Source of the DNA: Promethearchaeota archaeon
GTDB taxonomy: Archaea > Asgardarchaeota > Lokiarchaeia > Sigyniarchaeales > SOKP01
Direction of reading: 5' to 3'
Length of the DNA: 38,575 nucleotides
Assembly: GCA_011364925.1 (NCBI GenBank)
Contig: RDOA01000034.1
Span: forward strand, 1 to 38,575
Below, piece after piece: positions 25,538 to 33,735 of this stretch (position 1 is its first letter; each line of letters starts with the position of its first letter). The notes below the pieces were generated by a model. The model made no database searches. It was not told the origin of the DNA and was given only the letters and a program-made list of their open reading frames with translations. A program made the position numbers and the translations under genes.

Positions 25538-26476
25538 TCAAACGAAAGCTAAAGTTTGGTTCATTAAAACTATTATCAAAATTAAAAATAATATACTAAT
25601 TGCTACGGGTATTATCATTACGCTGTATCCATATTTAGTCTGATCTAAGTGGGTTCTTCGATGGACATAATAATAAAGTAATGAACTTAGCCCAATCCCG
25701 AAAACAATGAAAAAAGAAATTATTCCAATGAGCTCTACTTTATTTCCAAATCGATCCGGTTCAAAATTAATTTTGAAATGGAGTGGAACTAGTTGGGGTA
25801 ATTGAAAGTAGATGCCTAAGAAATAAACCAGTCCTATTCCAGAAAGAACAATTGAGATCACAAATAAAGTTAAAGCATATTTAATATCTTTCGATGAGGT
25901 TTTAGGGGCTTTAAAGGGCGTTGGTTTCTCTTGAATTTGAGGCTCTATATTTCTATTCAAATTATTGAGAATTACTATGAACTCATCTACTTCACTTGGA
26001 GTGATTCCATAAAATTTTCTTTTTGGCTCATCCGCTTCAATAAATAAAAGGTGATCTAGTTTTGTGGCATATAAAGACACAGTCTCAAAGTTTCCCTCTA
26101 TTAGGTATTTGAATTTTCCAAGTAAGTATCCAGGAATCCCTACTCCACCTATCCTAATGCCCTCATATTCCTTTCTTTCAGGCTTAATTACTCTCTTAAT
26201 TTTTTCGATCGGAATTCTTGTAACTTTTAATCCCCATTTAATTAAAAGATACTCATTCGAAATTATGTATTCCATTTCATAGTATGAATATATTAATAAT
26301 GAAAATAGTGCGATAATTGCGATAAAAATACTGAGCATCGTTATTAAAAGAGACATGTTCTGAATTACGGGATAAATCAAAAATATAATCATCAATAGCA
26401 ATATAACAATAGCTACTGTGACAAGGGTTATATACTTGCCTCCATTTGACTTTGCGTGTTTAAATATTCGAGACAT
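25538..26476 (-). CDS. Membrane protein with bacterial PH domain and DUF1648-like region
   Basis: This 312-residue protein has two N-terminal helices (about 16-38 and 42-62), then a PH-like module (YEMEYIISNEYLLIKWG at 66-82, then TRIPIEKIKRVI), a polar linker rich in Pro/Lys (about 177-197), and three further helices (about 200-222, 248-268, 284-308). The segment LPQLVPLHFKINFEPDRFG before the fourth helix is the DUF1648 hallmark (PxHFxxxGxxDxxG-like), found in SdpI-type immunity and related membrane proteins. It is probably a membrane sensor or scaffold. It is on the opposite strand to the hydrolase at 24373 and convergent with it. Confidence 0.65.
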   Translation of the reverse strand: MSRIFKHAKSNGGKYITLVTVAIVILLLMIIFLIYPVIQNMSLLITMLSIFIAIIALFSLLIYSYYEMEYIISNEYLLIKWGLKVTRIPIEKIKRVIKPERKEYEGIRIGGVGIPGYLLGKFKYLIEGNFETVSLYATKLDHLLFIEADEPKRKFYGITPSEVDEFIVILNNLNRNIEPQIQEKPTPFKAPKTSSKDIKYALTLFVISIVLSGIGLVYFLGIYFQLPQLVPLHFKINFEPDRFGNKVELIGIISFFIVFGIGLSSLLYYYVHRRTHLDQTKYGYSVMIIPVAISILFLILIIVLMNQTLAFV

Positions 26477-26615
26477 GGATAATCGTCATCAATAATTGAA
26501 TTTTTGTTTAATTTAACTATTAATTAAAAATGAATGTAAATCAAACTATTAAAAAAGGAGATCTTCAAATTAAATAGGATTTTTTACTTAAACCTAAAAT
26601 GATTGAAGAATATTA

Positions 26616-27305
26616 TTAAATTCCTTTCAATTTATTAAAAAATTCATCTGGGTCATCAATTCCAGATTTAAGTAAAGTATATTCTTGTTGTATTCCTAAT
26701 TCCTTAGAGATTTTTTCTAAATATTTTTTGTCTAGCTCCTCTGGAAAACGTAACCAACATCCCAAAGCATCAATATAATCTTGCCATCCTCCAACGACTA
26801 ATTTATTTAAAATAAAGTCTTCTTTTGATATAACCCAGCACTCGATTCCAAAGATTTTTGCAAGATGCGGAGGTTTTAACCAATAATTTTTGTATTCTTT
26901 TTCCACTTTATTTACAACAATTTTCAACCAATCATTATCAGAGCGATATTTGTATAATTCTTTTATAAATGAAGTCAAAAAGGGTGGTTGAGAACGAGAT
27001 TTGCATACTGTTTTTCCAATATAATTGGGGACAAAACCTACTTTTTCAATTGTATATAGTAGATTTTCTAATATTCCCATTGCTAAATTAAATTTTCCTT
27101 GAACAACTAGACCAAGCGATATAAAAAAGGAATCCCAATAGAAAAACATATCCAAAAAACCACCTGGCTTAACCCATTTATTTGACAATGGAAGAGCCAA
27201 TAAAGATCCATCCATTGTCAATTCTGGCCAGAAATCATAAATATAATTAAAAGTATCAACTATAGTTGCCTCAGGGATTTTTAATTGAAATGGGTGTTTA
27301 GGCAT
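26616..27305 (-). pseudogene. Chimeric gene: trehalase-like N-terminus joined to nucleotidyltransferase-like C-terminus
   Basis: The reading frame of about 229 codons has two unrelated parts. Residues about 1-142 match the N-terminal part of a GH37 trehalase: WPELTMDGSLLALP, KPGGFLDMFFYWDSFFISLG and SRSQPPF, an array seen only in that family. From about residue 150 the text becomes CWVISKEDFILNKL, GGWQDYIDALG and ELDKKYLEKISKELGI, the C-terminal pattern of DUF6036/AbiEii-like nucleotidyltransferase-fold proteins. The trehalase catalytic Asp and Glu lie further downstream in the family and are absent here, so it cannot be a working trehalase. The nucleotidyltransferase part lacks its N-terminal catalytic GS...D region. 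Most likely an in-frame deletion fused two dying genes. The ATG at 27305 is taken; a TTG precedes it. Confidence 0.6.
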
Positions 27306-27349
27306 CAAGATAATTTCTAATATTGGGTACTATTATTAATAATAGGTTT

Positions 27350-27670
27350 TTATACATAATTAAATTCTTCAACAATTTCATAGTGCTGTGAAGTCTTGTC
27401 ATGTCTTAGAAGAACTTCTTGAGCTATTTGAGGTACATAAGATTTTTCATAATCTTCGCCTGCGAATTCCTTTACAGCGTTTAAATCATCAAATTGCATT
27501 ACTGTGATAAACTCGACCTCTTTTTGTAAGGGGCGTTTTAAAAGACTTATTTTTCTATATCCTTGAATTTTTCTCTTTGCGATGGATGGAAATATTTCAT
27601 TTTTTAGTAGGTTTTCATAGGTATCCGCATTTTTAAATGAGGTCCAACCATGCCAAATTCTTGCGATCAT
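27350..27670 (-). CDS. Dimeric alpha-beta-barrel protein (antibiotic biosynthesis monooxygenase-like)
   Basis: This 106-residue protein starts MIARIWHGWTSFKNADTYE and continues with IQGYRKISLLKRPLQKEVEF, FITVMQFDDLNAVKEFAGED and HYEIVEEF. This is the single ferredoxin-like alpha-beta unit of the ABM/dimeric alpha-beta-barrel superfamily; members act as small cofactor-free monooxygenases or as ligand-binding or stress proteins. The length is typical. It lies 45 bases upstream of the chimeric gene on the same strand, and diverges from the hydrolase at 27760 with a 90-base shared upstream region. The function cannot be narrowed. Confidence 0.75.
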   Translation of the reverse strand: MIARIWHGWTSFKNADTYENLLKNEIFPSIAKRKIQGYRKISLLKRPLQKEVEFITVMQFDDLNAVKEFAGEDYEKSYVPQIAQEVLLRHDKTSQHYEIVEEFNYV

Positions 27671-27759
27671 TTTTTCAAAACACTCCGATTGTTAAACATT
27701 AATGATTTAGTTTAAATTAATTAAATTATTTCGCATATTAAAATTTAGAAAGTTTTAGA

Positions 27760-28641
27760 ATGCCAAGAGTTAAGGTAAATAATATAGAGATTGAATATGA
27801 GACAACTGGAGATTCAACATCAAAACCGTTATTGTTGATCACAGGACTGGGAGGTCAATTACTTGCTTGGTCTGACGAAATGTGTGAAAATCTCGTAAAG
27901 AAAGGCTTTTTCGTTATCAAATTTGACAATAGAGATGTTGGATTGTCGACTAAAATTGAAGATGCGGGTGTACCAAATATGATGGAGATTAGTGCTGCTT
28001 ATACCCGCGGCGAAATGCCCAAAGTTCCATATACTTTAGAGGACATGGCTGATGATGCTATTGGTCTTTTAGATGCTCTGAACATTGATAAAGCCCATAT
28101 TTGTGGAGCTTCGATGGGTGGCATGATCGCACAAATTATAGGATATCGACACCCCTCTCGAGTAAGTTCTCTCATAATAATTATGAGTACAACTGGAAAT
28201 CCGGAATTACCACCGTCAAAACCTGAAGTCATGATGGAATTCTTTGCTCCCATTCCATCAGAACGTGAAGCTTATATTGATGAAATGGTAAAGCGTGATA
28301 GTCTCATTAACGGAACATTTACTTATGATAAAGATCAAGGAAGAGATTACAGGACTAAAGAATACGACAGATGTTATTATCCAGATGGGATAGTGCGCCA
28401 ATTGGCAGCAATGGCGATACCAGGTAATATTAAACCTTTTATATCCGCAATTTCCGCTCCTACCATTGTGATTCATGGAAGTGAAGATCCTTTTAATCTT
28501 ATAGAAGCGGGTAAAGAGATCGCAGCAACCATACCAAATGCTGAATTATTGATTATTGAAGGAATGGGGCATAGTTTTCCTCGAGAGATATTTCACCAGA
28601 TATTAGAAGCTATAGATTTGAATACTAAGAAAGCTATATAA
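27760..28641 (+). CDS. Alpha/beta hydrolase
   Basis: This 293-residue alpha/beta hydrolase has LLITGLGGQLLAWSDE (25-40), VIKFDNRDVGLSTKIED (52-68), the nucleophile elbow CGASMGGMIAQ with S118, the acid region IHGSEDPFN and the His region IEGMGHSFP near the C-terminus. The DNRDxGxS and GxSMGGMIAQ wording is that of the esterase/aclacinomycin-methylesterase-like group. No export signal. It is transcribed divergently from the ABM-like gene, and the region before its ATG is very AT-rich. The substrate is unknown. Confidence 0.85.
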   Translation: MPRVKVNNIEIEYETTGDSTSKPLLLITGLGGQLLAWSDEMCENLVKKGFFVIKFDNRDVGLSTKIEDAGVPNMMEISAAYTRGEMPKVPYTLEDMADDAIGLLDALNIDKAHICGASMGGMIAQIIGYRHPSRVSSLIIIMSTTGNPELPPSKPEVMMEFFAPIPSEREAYIDEMVKRDSLINGTFTYDKDQGRDYRTKEYDRCYYPDGIVRQLAAMAIPGNIKPFISAISAPTIVIHGSEDPFNLIEAGKEIAATIPNAELLIIEGMGHSFPREIFHQILEAIDLNTKKAI

Positions 28642-28858
28642 GTTTAAAATTTTAAGAACATTTTTGTTCTATTTTCATTATTATAGAGAATTGTAGATGT
28701 TAAAAATAAAATTGTGAAAGTCCAGATCTTTTTTATCTAAGTTTACATCTAAAATTATTGGTGGGTTATTGTTCCCTTATTAGAATTGATAATCTTAATA
28801 ATTAGTCTCAAATTACTTATGATAATCAGTTTAAGAATATTATAGAAGGTCTCTTTGT

Positions 28859-30202
28859 ATGCGAAAAAAAGTTATTATTATTGGCGCCTTAGGAATGGAT
28901 TTTCACTTATATAATACAGTATTTCGAGATAATGATGAATACGAGGTTATCGCATTCACGATCGCTGGAGAACAAAATGTAGGGACTATAGAAGAAGAGG
29001 AAAGGAAGTTTCCAGCAGAATTGGCTGGTAAATTATACCCTAACGGCATTCCAATGGTTTCAGAGGATTTACTTGAGGAAATGATCAAAAAGTATGCTGT
29101 TGATGAGGTAATCTTTGCTTACTCCGATGTATCTCACGAAGAGGTTATGCATAAAGCAAGTAGAGCCTTATCTGCAGGTGCTAATTATCGTTTAATTTCA
29201 GGGCGATTCACACAAATTAAGGCAAATAAACCAGTAATAGCTGTGTGTGCTGTAAGAACGGGATGCGGAAAAAGCCAAGTATCTAGAGCTGTTTATCGAT
29301 ATTTGAAGAAAAAAGGTATAAAAGTTATAGCCATAAGAGAACCAATGCCTTATGGAGATTTAGTTCAACAAAATGTAATGCGATTTGAAACCTACGATGA
29401 TCTAGATAAATACGATTGTACAATTGAAGAAAGAGAAGAGTATGAGCCCTATATACGACAGGGATTAGTAATTTATTCGGGAGTAGATTACGAGAAGATT
29501 ATTCGAGAAGCGGAGAAAGAAGCAGATATGATCGTATTTGATGGCGGTAATAACGAGATTTCATTTTACATCACGGATCTTCTTTTTGTAGTTGTAGATC
29601 CATTACGTCCGGGGCATGAAGTAAAATATCACCCTGGGGAAGTTAATGCGCGATATGCTGATGTGTTTGTTATTAACAAGATGAATAGTGCCAAACCCGA
29701 AGATGTGAAAATAGTAGAGAATAATTTAGATCTGCTAAATCCTAAAGCGATAAAAGTTTTTACAAATTCTACTGTTACAGCAGATAATCCTCTTAAAATG
29801 AAAGGAAAGAAGGTTATTGTAGTGGAAGATGGCCCAACTTTGACGCATGGCGGGATGGCTATCGGAGCTGGATATGTCGCTGCTAAAAATGCTGGAGCTA
29901 AAATTATAGATCCAAAACCTTTTCTTGTAGGGACCATGAAAGAGGTTTTTAAAGAATTTCCACAAATTACACAGATAGTCCCAGCTATGGGTTATAACGA
30001 TCAGCAGATTAAGGACATGGAAGATACTCTCAACAAAGCTGAATGCGAATATATAATCGATGGGAGCCCAATCGATCTCGAAAAATTAATTGATAGCAAT
30101 AAACCTATTATTAGAGTTGCATACGATATCGAAGCTATATCAAATCCAACTATAGAAGAAGTTCTTGATGAATTTATAGAAAAACATCTAAAACAAAATT
30201 AG
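28859..30202 (+). CDS. Cyclic 2,3-diphosphoglycerate synthetase-like P-loop protein (predicted GTPase)
   Basis: This 447-residue protein matches the CpgS/COG2403 family in length (about 450) and motifs: an N-terminal Rossmann-like part (KKVIIIGALGMDFHLYN), the P-loop AVRTGCGKSQVSR (131-143, K138, S139), REPMPYGDL, IVFDGGNNEISFY and GPTLTHGGMAIGAGY. CpgS makes cyclic 2,3-diphosphoglycerate, a thermolyte of some methanogens, but homologues are widespread in mesophiles where the product is unproven, so I leave the symbol empty. AAGGT lies just before the ATG. The flavodoxin gene starts 12 bases after the stop. A decayed second copy of its last 50 codons lies at 31287-31448. Confidence 0.8.
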   Translation: MRKKVIIIGALGMDFHLYNTVFRDNDEYEVIAFTIAGEQNVGTIEEEERKFPAELAGKLYPNGIPMVSEDLLEEMIKKYAVDEVIFAYSDVSHEEVMHKASRALSAGANYRLISGRFTQIKANKPVIAVCAVRTGCGKSQVSRAVYRYLKKKGIKVIAIREPMPYGDLVQQNVMRFETYDDLDKYDCTIEEREEYEPYIRQGLVIYSGVDYEKIIREAEKEADMIVFDGGNNEISFYITDLLFVVVDPLRPGHEVKYHPGEVNARYADVFVINKMNSAKPEDVKIVENNLDLLNPKAIKVFTNSTVTADNPLKMKGKKVIVVEDGPTLTHGGMAIGAGYVAAKNAGAKIIDPKPFLVGTMKEVFKEFPQITQIVPAMGYNDQQIKDMEDTLNKAECEYIIDGSPIDLEKLIDSNKPIIRVAYDIEAISNPTIEEVLDEFIEKHLKQN

Positions 30203-30214
30203 CCTACCAGAAAA

Positions 30215-30778
30215 ATGGAAAAAACCCAAATATTAATTGCTTATGGCACTCGTTATGGAGCGACCGCTGGTACCGCAGAAGAAATTTCTAAAGTTCTTCA
30301 GGGTGAAGGATTTGAATTAAAAGTCGTAAATCTCAAAGAAGAGAAAGTCAAGGACATCTCAAATTTTGATCTTATTATTATTGGGAACGGGATGAAAATG
30401 GAAATGTGGACAAGTAATGTTAAAGCATTTCTGAAAAAGTTTAGTAATGAGCTCAAAGAAAAGAAAGTGGCAATTTTCGTATCTTCAGGCGGGCGGGCGC
30501 TCATGGAATATAAAGGAGAAAATGATGAAATTGAAAGAATAACTAAAAAATACCTTGAAGATAAAGCTACTAAATACGATTTGAATCCAATCTCGATGAT
30601 CATGTTTGGAGGTATCTGGGATTATAATCAGATGGGTAAAATTTATAGAAAATTCTTAGACGCAGAAAAAGAAAATTTTATCCCGGCAGGATTTAAAGAA
30701 ACAGAGCCAGGAGTATACGATTCAAGAAATTGGGATGAGATACATAAATGGGCTAAAGAATTAGCTAATACGATTTAA
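30215..30778 (+). CDS. Flavodoxin-domain protein (HemG/flavodoxin_5-like)
   Basis: This 187-residue flavodoxin-fold protein has the FMN phosphate loop YGTRYGATAGTAEEI (10-24), FDLIIIGNGMKMEMWT (51-66) and FVSSGGRALMEY (88-99). The second half is longer than in classical flavodoxins and resembles the HemG/protoporphyrinogen-oxidase-like flavodoxin group. It should bind FMN and carry electrons or reduce a small substrate. It lies 12 bases after the CpgS-like gene and is probably co-transcribed. A ten-T run follows at 30804-30813. Confidence 0.82.
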   Translation: MEKTQILIAYGTRYGATAGTAEEISKVLQGEGFELKVVNLKEEKVKDISNFDLIIIGNGMKMEMWTSNVKAFLKKFSNELKEKKVAIFVSSGGRALMEYKGENDEIERITKKYLEDKATKYDLNPISMIMFGGIWDYNQMGKIYRKFLDAEKENFIPAGFKETEPGVYDSRNWDEIHKWAKELANTI

Positions 30779-30803
30779 AAAACTCTTTTAAGATTAGAAG
30801 AAC

Positions 30804-30813
30804 TTTTTTTTTT
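30804..30813 (+). terminator. Oligo-T terminator candidate after the flavodoxin gene
   Basis: Ten consecutive T lie 26 bases after the flavodoxin stop, in line with archaeal intrinsic termination. A TATA-like GTTTATATAATC follows at about 30827-30838 and would fit the next gene. Confidence 0.45.
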
Positions 30814-30883
30814 ATTCAAAGAAATGTTTATATAATCAAAAAACATAATTGTAATTGTGCAATTTTGAAGAGGTTGAGAAAGT

Positions 30884-31291
30884 TTGGATGATTCAACAAT
30901 TATTAAAATCAAAAACCACCTATCTGACAGATTAGAAGAGATTAAAAATGGGACATACATTCCGTACTACGATAGATTTAAAGAATTGCCGGAATTCAGA
31001 GGAATCGACAAGAAAACTTTTGAAATCGCCCGAAGGGAGTGGTATAAACAAAATCTTCCTAAGGATAAATTTAAGTTTCCTTTTATTGTGGCTAAAAAGC
31101 GAATAAAGAGGTCACTTACTAAGGGATATTGTTGGTTAATTATAGGAGTGATAGTCACTATACTTGGCTTTTGGACTGGGGTAGAGGGTAGTTGGTCTGG
31201 TGGAGCTGAGACCTTTTTAATAATAGCCGGCATAATTCTACTGGTTTTTGGAATTATAAGCCTATTATACAATAGGTTCAAAAAGTCTTAA
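30884..31291 (+). CDS. Small membrane protein of unknown function
   Basis: This 135-residue protein starts at TTG behind the purine-rich AAGAGGTTGAGAAAG, with a TATA-like element 50 bases upstream. The first 75 residues are polar and charged (NGTYIPYYDRFKELPEFRG, FEIARREWYKQNLPKDKF). Two hydrophobic helices follow (about 81-100 and 108-129), separated by a Gly/Ser-rich turn, and the end is NRFKKS. Two-helix topology puts both termini inside. No family is recognised. Its last five bases overlap the start of the CpgS-tail remnant, so it appears to have been dropped in front of that remnant, or its end was created by the rearrangement. Confidence 0.55.
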   Translation: MDDSTIIKIKNHLSDRLEEIKNGTYIPYYDRFKELPEFRGIDKKTFEIARREWYKQNLPKDKFKFPFIVAKKRIKRSLTKGYCWLIIGVIVTILGFWTGVEGSWSGGAETFLIIAGIILLVFGIISLLYNRFKKS

Positions 31292-31448
31292 TGAAAAATG
31301 TGAAGTAATTATTGATGGGAGCCCGATAGACCTTGAAAAATTGATTAATAGTAATCACCCTATTGTCAGAGTCTCGTACGATATCGAAGCTATTAAAAGC
31401 CCAACAATAGAAGAAACATTACTTAAAAATCGTTTAAATAATATTTAA
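31287..31448 (+). pseudogene. Remnant of a second CpgS-like gene (C-terminal 50 codons)
   Basis: In the frame starting at 31287 the translation reads LNEKCEVIIDGSPIDLEKL, then VSYDIEAIKSPTIEE, and ends in a stop at 31446-31448. The intact gene at 28859 ends LNKAECEYIIDGSPIDLEKL, VAYDIEAISNPTIEE. The match covers the last 50 or so residues and both copies stop at equivalent places. There is no start codon or upstream homologous part, so the piece is a scar of a tandem or paralogous copy. The nucleotide match is clear but diverged, with several changes at third positions, so the copy may have been under selection before its loss. Confidence 0.75.
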
Positions 31449-31528
31449 TTCTAAAGTCTCATTAAATCAACCATAGTTTAAAGTCATGTTTTTAATATTA
31501 TAATCATAATTCAATTGAGTGAAAATCT

Positions 31529-33709
31529 ATGGTTTTAGCAGAGATGAAATATGAACTCCACGAAGTTCGAAAAGGGTATACTAACAGAACTCTCTACATT
31601 AATCTCTCCAATAATAATATTCAGATAAAGCCCGTAACCGATGGAATGAAAGAAAATTTTATTGGAGGCAAAGGGTTTGACCTCTGGCTTATGTGGAATG
31701 GACTCCCACAAGATAAAATAGTTAAATGGAACGATCCTGAAAATGAAATATGTATCTCTTCAGGACCATTAGGAGGGAACATCTTTTATCCAGGATCTGG
31801 AAAGTCTATTGTTACTACCATTTCTCCCTTAACGGATATTGTAGTAGATTCGAATGTAGGTGGATATTTCGGTCCTTATTTGAAATTCTCTGGATTTGAT
31901 GCCATCGAAATTCAAGGAAAAGCAGAAAAAGAAGTCATTGTATATATCAATGGCGTTGGTGGGATTGTTCAAATCAAACAAGTGGAAGAATCACAAGAAT
32001 TGTCTAAATATTCTCACGAACTTACTCAACAACTTACCGAGCAATACGCTCAAGACGACCGTGAAAAACAACGAGTTTCGATAGTAAGCACTGGTCCTGC
32101 CGCAAAACACACGAATTGGGGGCTCCTAAATTTCTCATGGTATGTTCCTGGTCGAAAATGGGCGTCAAGTAAGCAAGCCGGAAGAGGGGGAATTGGCACC
32201 GTTTTTGCAGATAAGAATATAAAAGCATTAGTCTGTCGATCTCCTAAAGTTTCCGTTAGCTCAAATAATCCTGCTAATTTAGAAGAAGCAAGAAAAATAG
32301 GAATCGCACACACGCAAGAAATAATTAAACTTGATCCTGTTCAGAACGAAATGCGTAGAGTTGGAACAGGTCATCTTCCAGACATCATGAATGTTACCGA
32401 CCTCCTACCCACAGAAAATTTCCGTTTTGGAGCTCATAGAGAAATTCGAGGGAAAGAGATCCCATACAATAGGGAAATTATGAGAGGGATATATTCTGGA
32501 AAAGAAGGCGCGGATGGATGCTGGATTGGATGCACAGTCAGCTGTTCTCACTATTCGGAAGAGTATGAAGTCCGGACAGGTCCTTTTAAAGGCCAAAAGC
32601 TAATCGTCGATGGTCCAGAATACGAAACCATTGCTGGATGCGGTTCAAATTGGGGTGTGTGGGATCCTCAGTGGGTTCTAGAAGTAAATTTCTATTGTGA
32701 CACTTATGGTATAGATACTATCTCAGTTGGTACGGGAATTGCGTTTGTCATGGAGTGTTTTGAAGCTGATATCTTAAATAAGAAAATAACTGGAGGATTA
32801 GAGTTAAATTTTGGCAATGCAGAAGCTGCAGTTGAGTTAATTCACCAAATGGCTAAAGGAGAAGGCTTTGGCGTTATCGTGGGAAAAGGTATAAAATATA
32901 TGAAGAAATATTTCATTGATAATTATGGAGCAGATCCACAATTTATTCAAGACATCGGAATGGAGCACAAAGGCTTAGAATTTTCTGAATATGTGACAAA
33001 AGAATCTCTAGCTCAACAGGGAGGATATGGATTAACGAATAAAGGGCCACAACATGACGAGGCTTGGCTTATATTCGACGATGTCATCCGAAACTCGATT
33101 CCAACCTTTAAGGATAAAGCTAGAGCACTGCAATATTTCCCTTTATGGCGAACTTGGTTTGGTTTGTGTGGTTTATGTAAATTGCCTTGGAACGACATTC
33201 AACCCGAGAGTCAAGCTGATTATCCCATAACCGATCCAAACACAGGAGAGCTAGTTCGCGCTAAAATTCCCGACCATGTAAAGTGGTACACAGAATACTT
33301 CTCGGCAGTGACGGGAAGGGAATCTACAACAGAAGATCTAATTTTGATGTCTGAAAGAGTTTATAATTTTCAACGGATATTTAACATCAGATTAGGTAAA
33401 GGTCTTCGGGAACACGATTCTAATTTACCTTATAGAGCCGTTGGACCAGTTACTCCTTTAGAATACGAGAGTAGGGTCGAACGATACGATGAACAGTTAA
33501 AAGCAATGAATATAGATGTTTCAGATAAATCTACTGAAGAAAAAATCAAAATCCTTCGAAAGCATAGAGAAGAACAGTACGAAAAACTCCAAGATGCTGT
33601 ATATTTGGAACGAGGTTGGAAGAAAAACGGTTGTCCTTCAATAGCGACAGTAAAAAGATTAGGAATTGATTTTCATAAGATAATCGATATTATTGCTCCG
33701 TATCAATAA
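31529..33709 (+). CDS. Aldehyde:ferredoxin oxidoreductase family (tungsten/molybdenum bis-pterin) enzyme
   Basis: This 726-residue AOR-family protein has the N-terminal pterin-binding domain: RKGYTNRTLYINLS (14-27), FIGGKGFDLWLMW (44-56), PGSGKSIVTTISPLTD (88-103) and GGYFGPYLKFSGFDAIEI (111-128). It then has GRGGIGTVFADKNIKALV (218-235), DGCWIGCTVSC (C331, C335, C339) and GLCGLCKLPW (C547, C550) for the 4Fe-4S cluster. The family oxidises aldehydes (or reduces acids) with ferredoxin. The first two cluster cysteines are spaced C-x3-C instead of the usual C-x2-C. An alternative start is the ATG at 31544. The next gene begins 26 bases after its stop, giving an operon with two flavoprotein genes. 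It is longer than the classical 600-residue enzymes because of a charged C-terminal extension. Confidence 0.88.
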   Translation: MVLAEMKYELHEVRKGYTNRTLYINLSNNNIQIKPVTDGMKENFIGGKGFDLWLMWNGLPQDKIVKWNDPENEICISSGPLGGNIFYPGSGKSIVTTISPLTDIVVDSNVGGYFGPYLKFSGFDAIEIQGKAEKEVIVYINGVGGIVQIKQVEESQELSKYSHELTQQLTEQYAQDDREKQRVSIVSTGPAAKHTNWGLLNFSWYVPGRKWASSKQAGRGGIGTVFADKNIKALVCRSPKVSVSSNNPANLEEARKIGIAHTQEIIKLDPVQNEMRRVGTGHLPDIMNVTDLLPTENFRFGAHREIRGKEIPYNREIMRGIYSGKEGADGCWIGCTVSCSHYSEEYEVRTGPFKGQKLIVDGPEYETIAGCGSNWGVWDPQWVLEVNFYCDTYGIDTISVGTGIAFVMECFEADILNKKITGGLELNFGNAEAAVELIHQMAKGEGFGVIVGKGIKYMKKYFIDNYGADPQFIQDIGMEHKGLEFSEYVTKESLAQQGGYGLTNKGPQHDEAWLIFDDVIRNSIPTFKDKARALQYFPLWRTWFGLCGLCKLPWNDIQPESQADYPITDPNTGELVRAKIPDHVKWYTEYFSAVTGRESTTEDLILMSERVYNFQRIFNIRLGKGLREHDSNLPYRAVGPVTPLEYESRVERYDEQLKAMNIDVSDKSTEEKIKILRKHREEQYEKLQDAVYLERGWKKNGCPSIATVKRLGIDFHKIIDIIAPYQ

Positions 33710-33735
33710 CAACTATTGTTTAGACCTGATTATTA

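Noticed and set aside
26616-27305. Complete trehalase gene
   Set aside because: Only the N-terminal motifs are present; the catalytic Asp/Glu regions are absent and the last third belongs to another fold.
28859-30202. Firm assignment as cyclic 2,3-diphosphoglycerate synthetase making a thermolyte
   Set aside because: The family match is good, but homologues occur in organisms without that solute and nothing here points to a thermophile; the product is left open.
31287-31448. A real small gene of about 50 codons
   Set aside because: It has no start codon of its own, begins inside the previous gene's end, and exactly mirrors the C-terminus of the gene at 28859.
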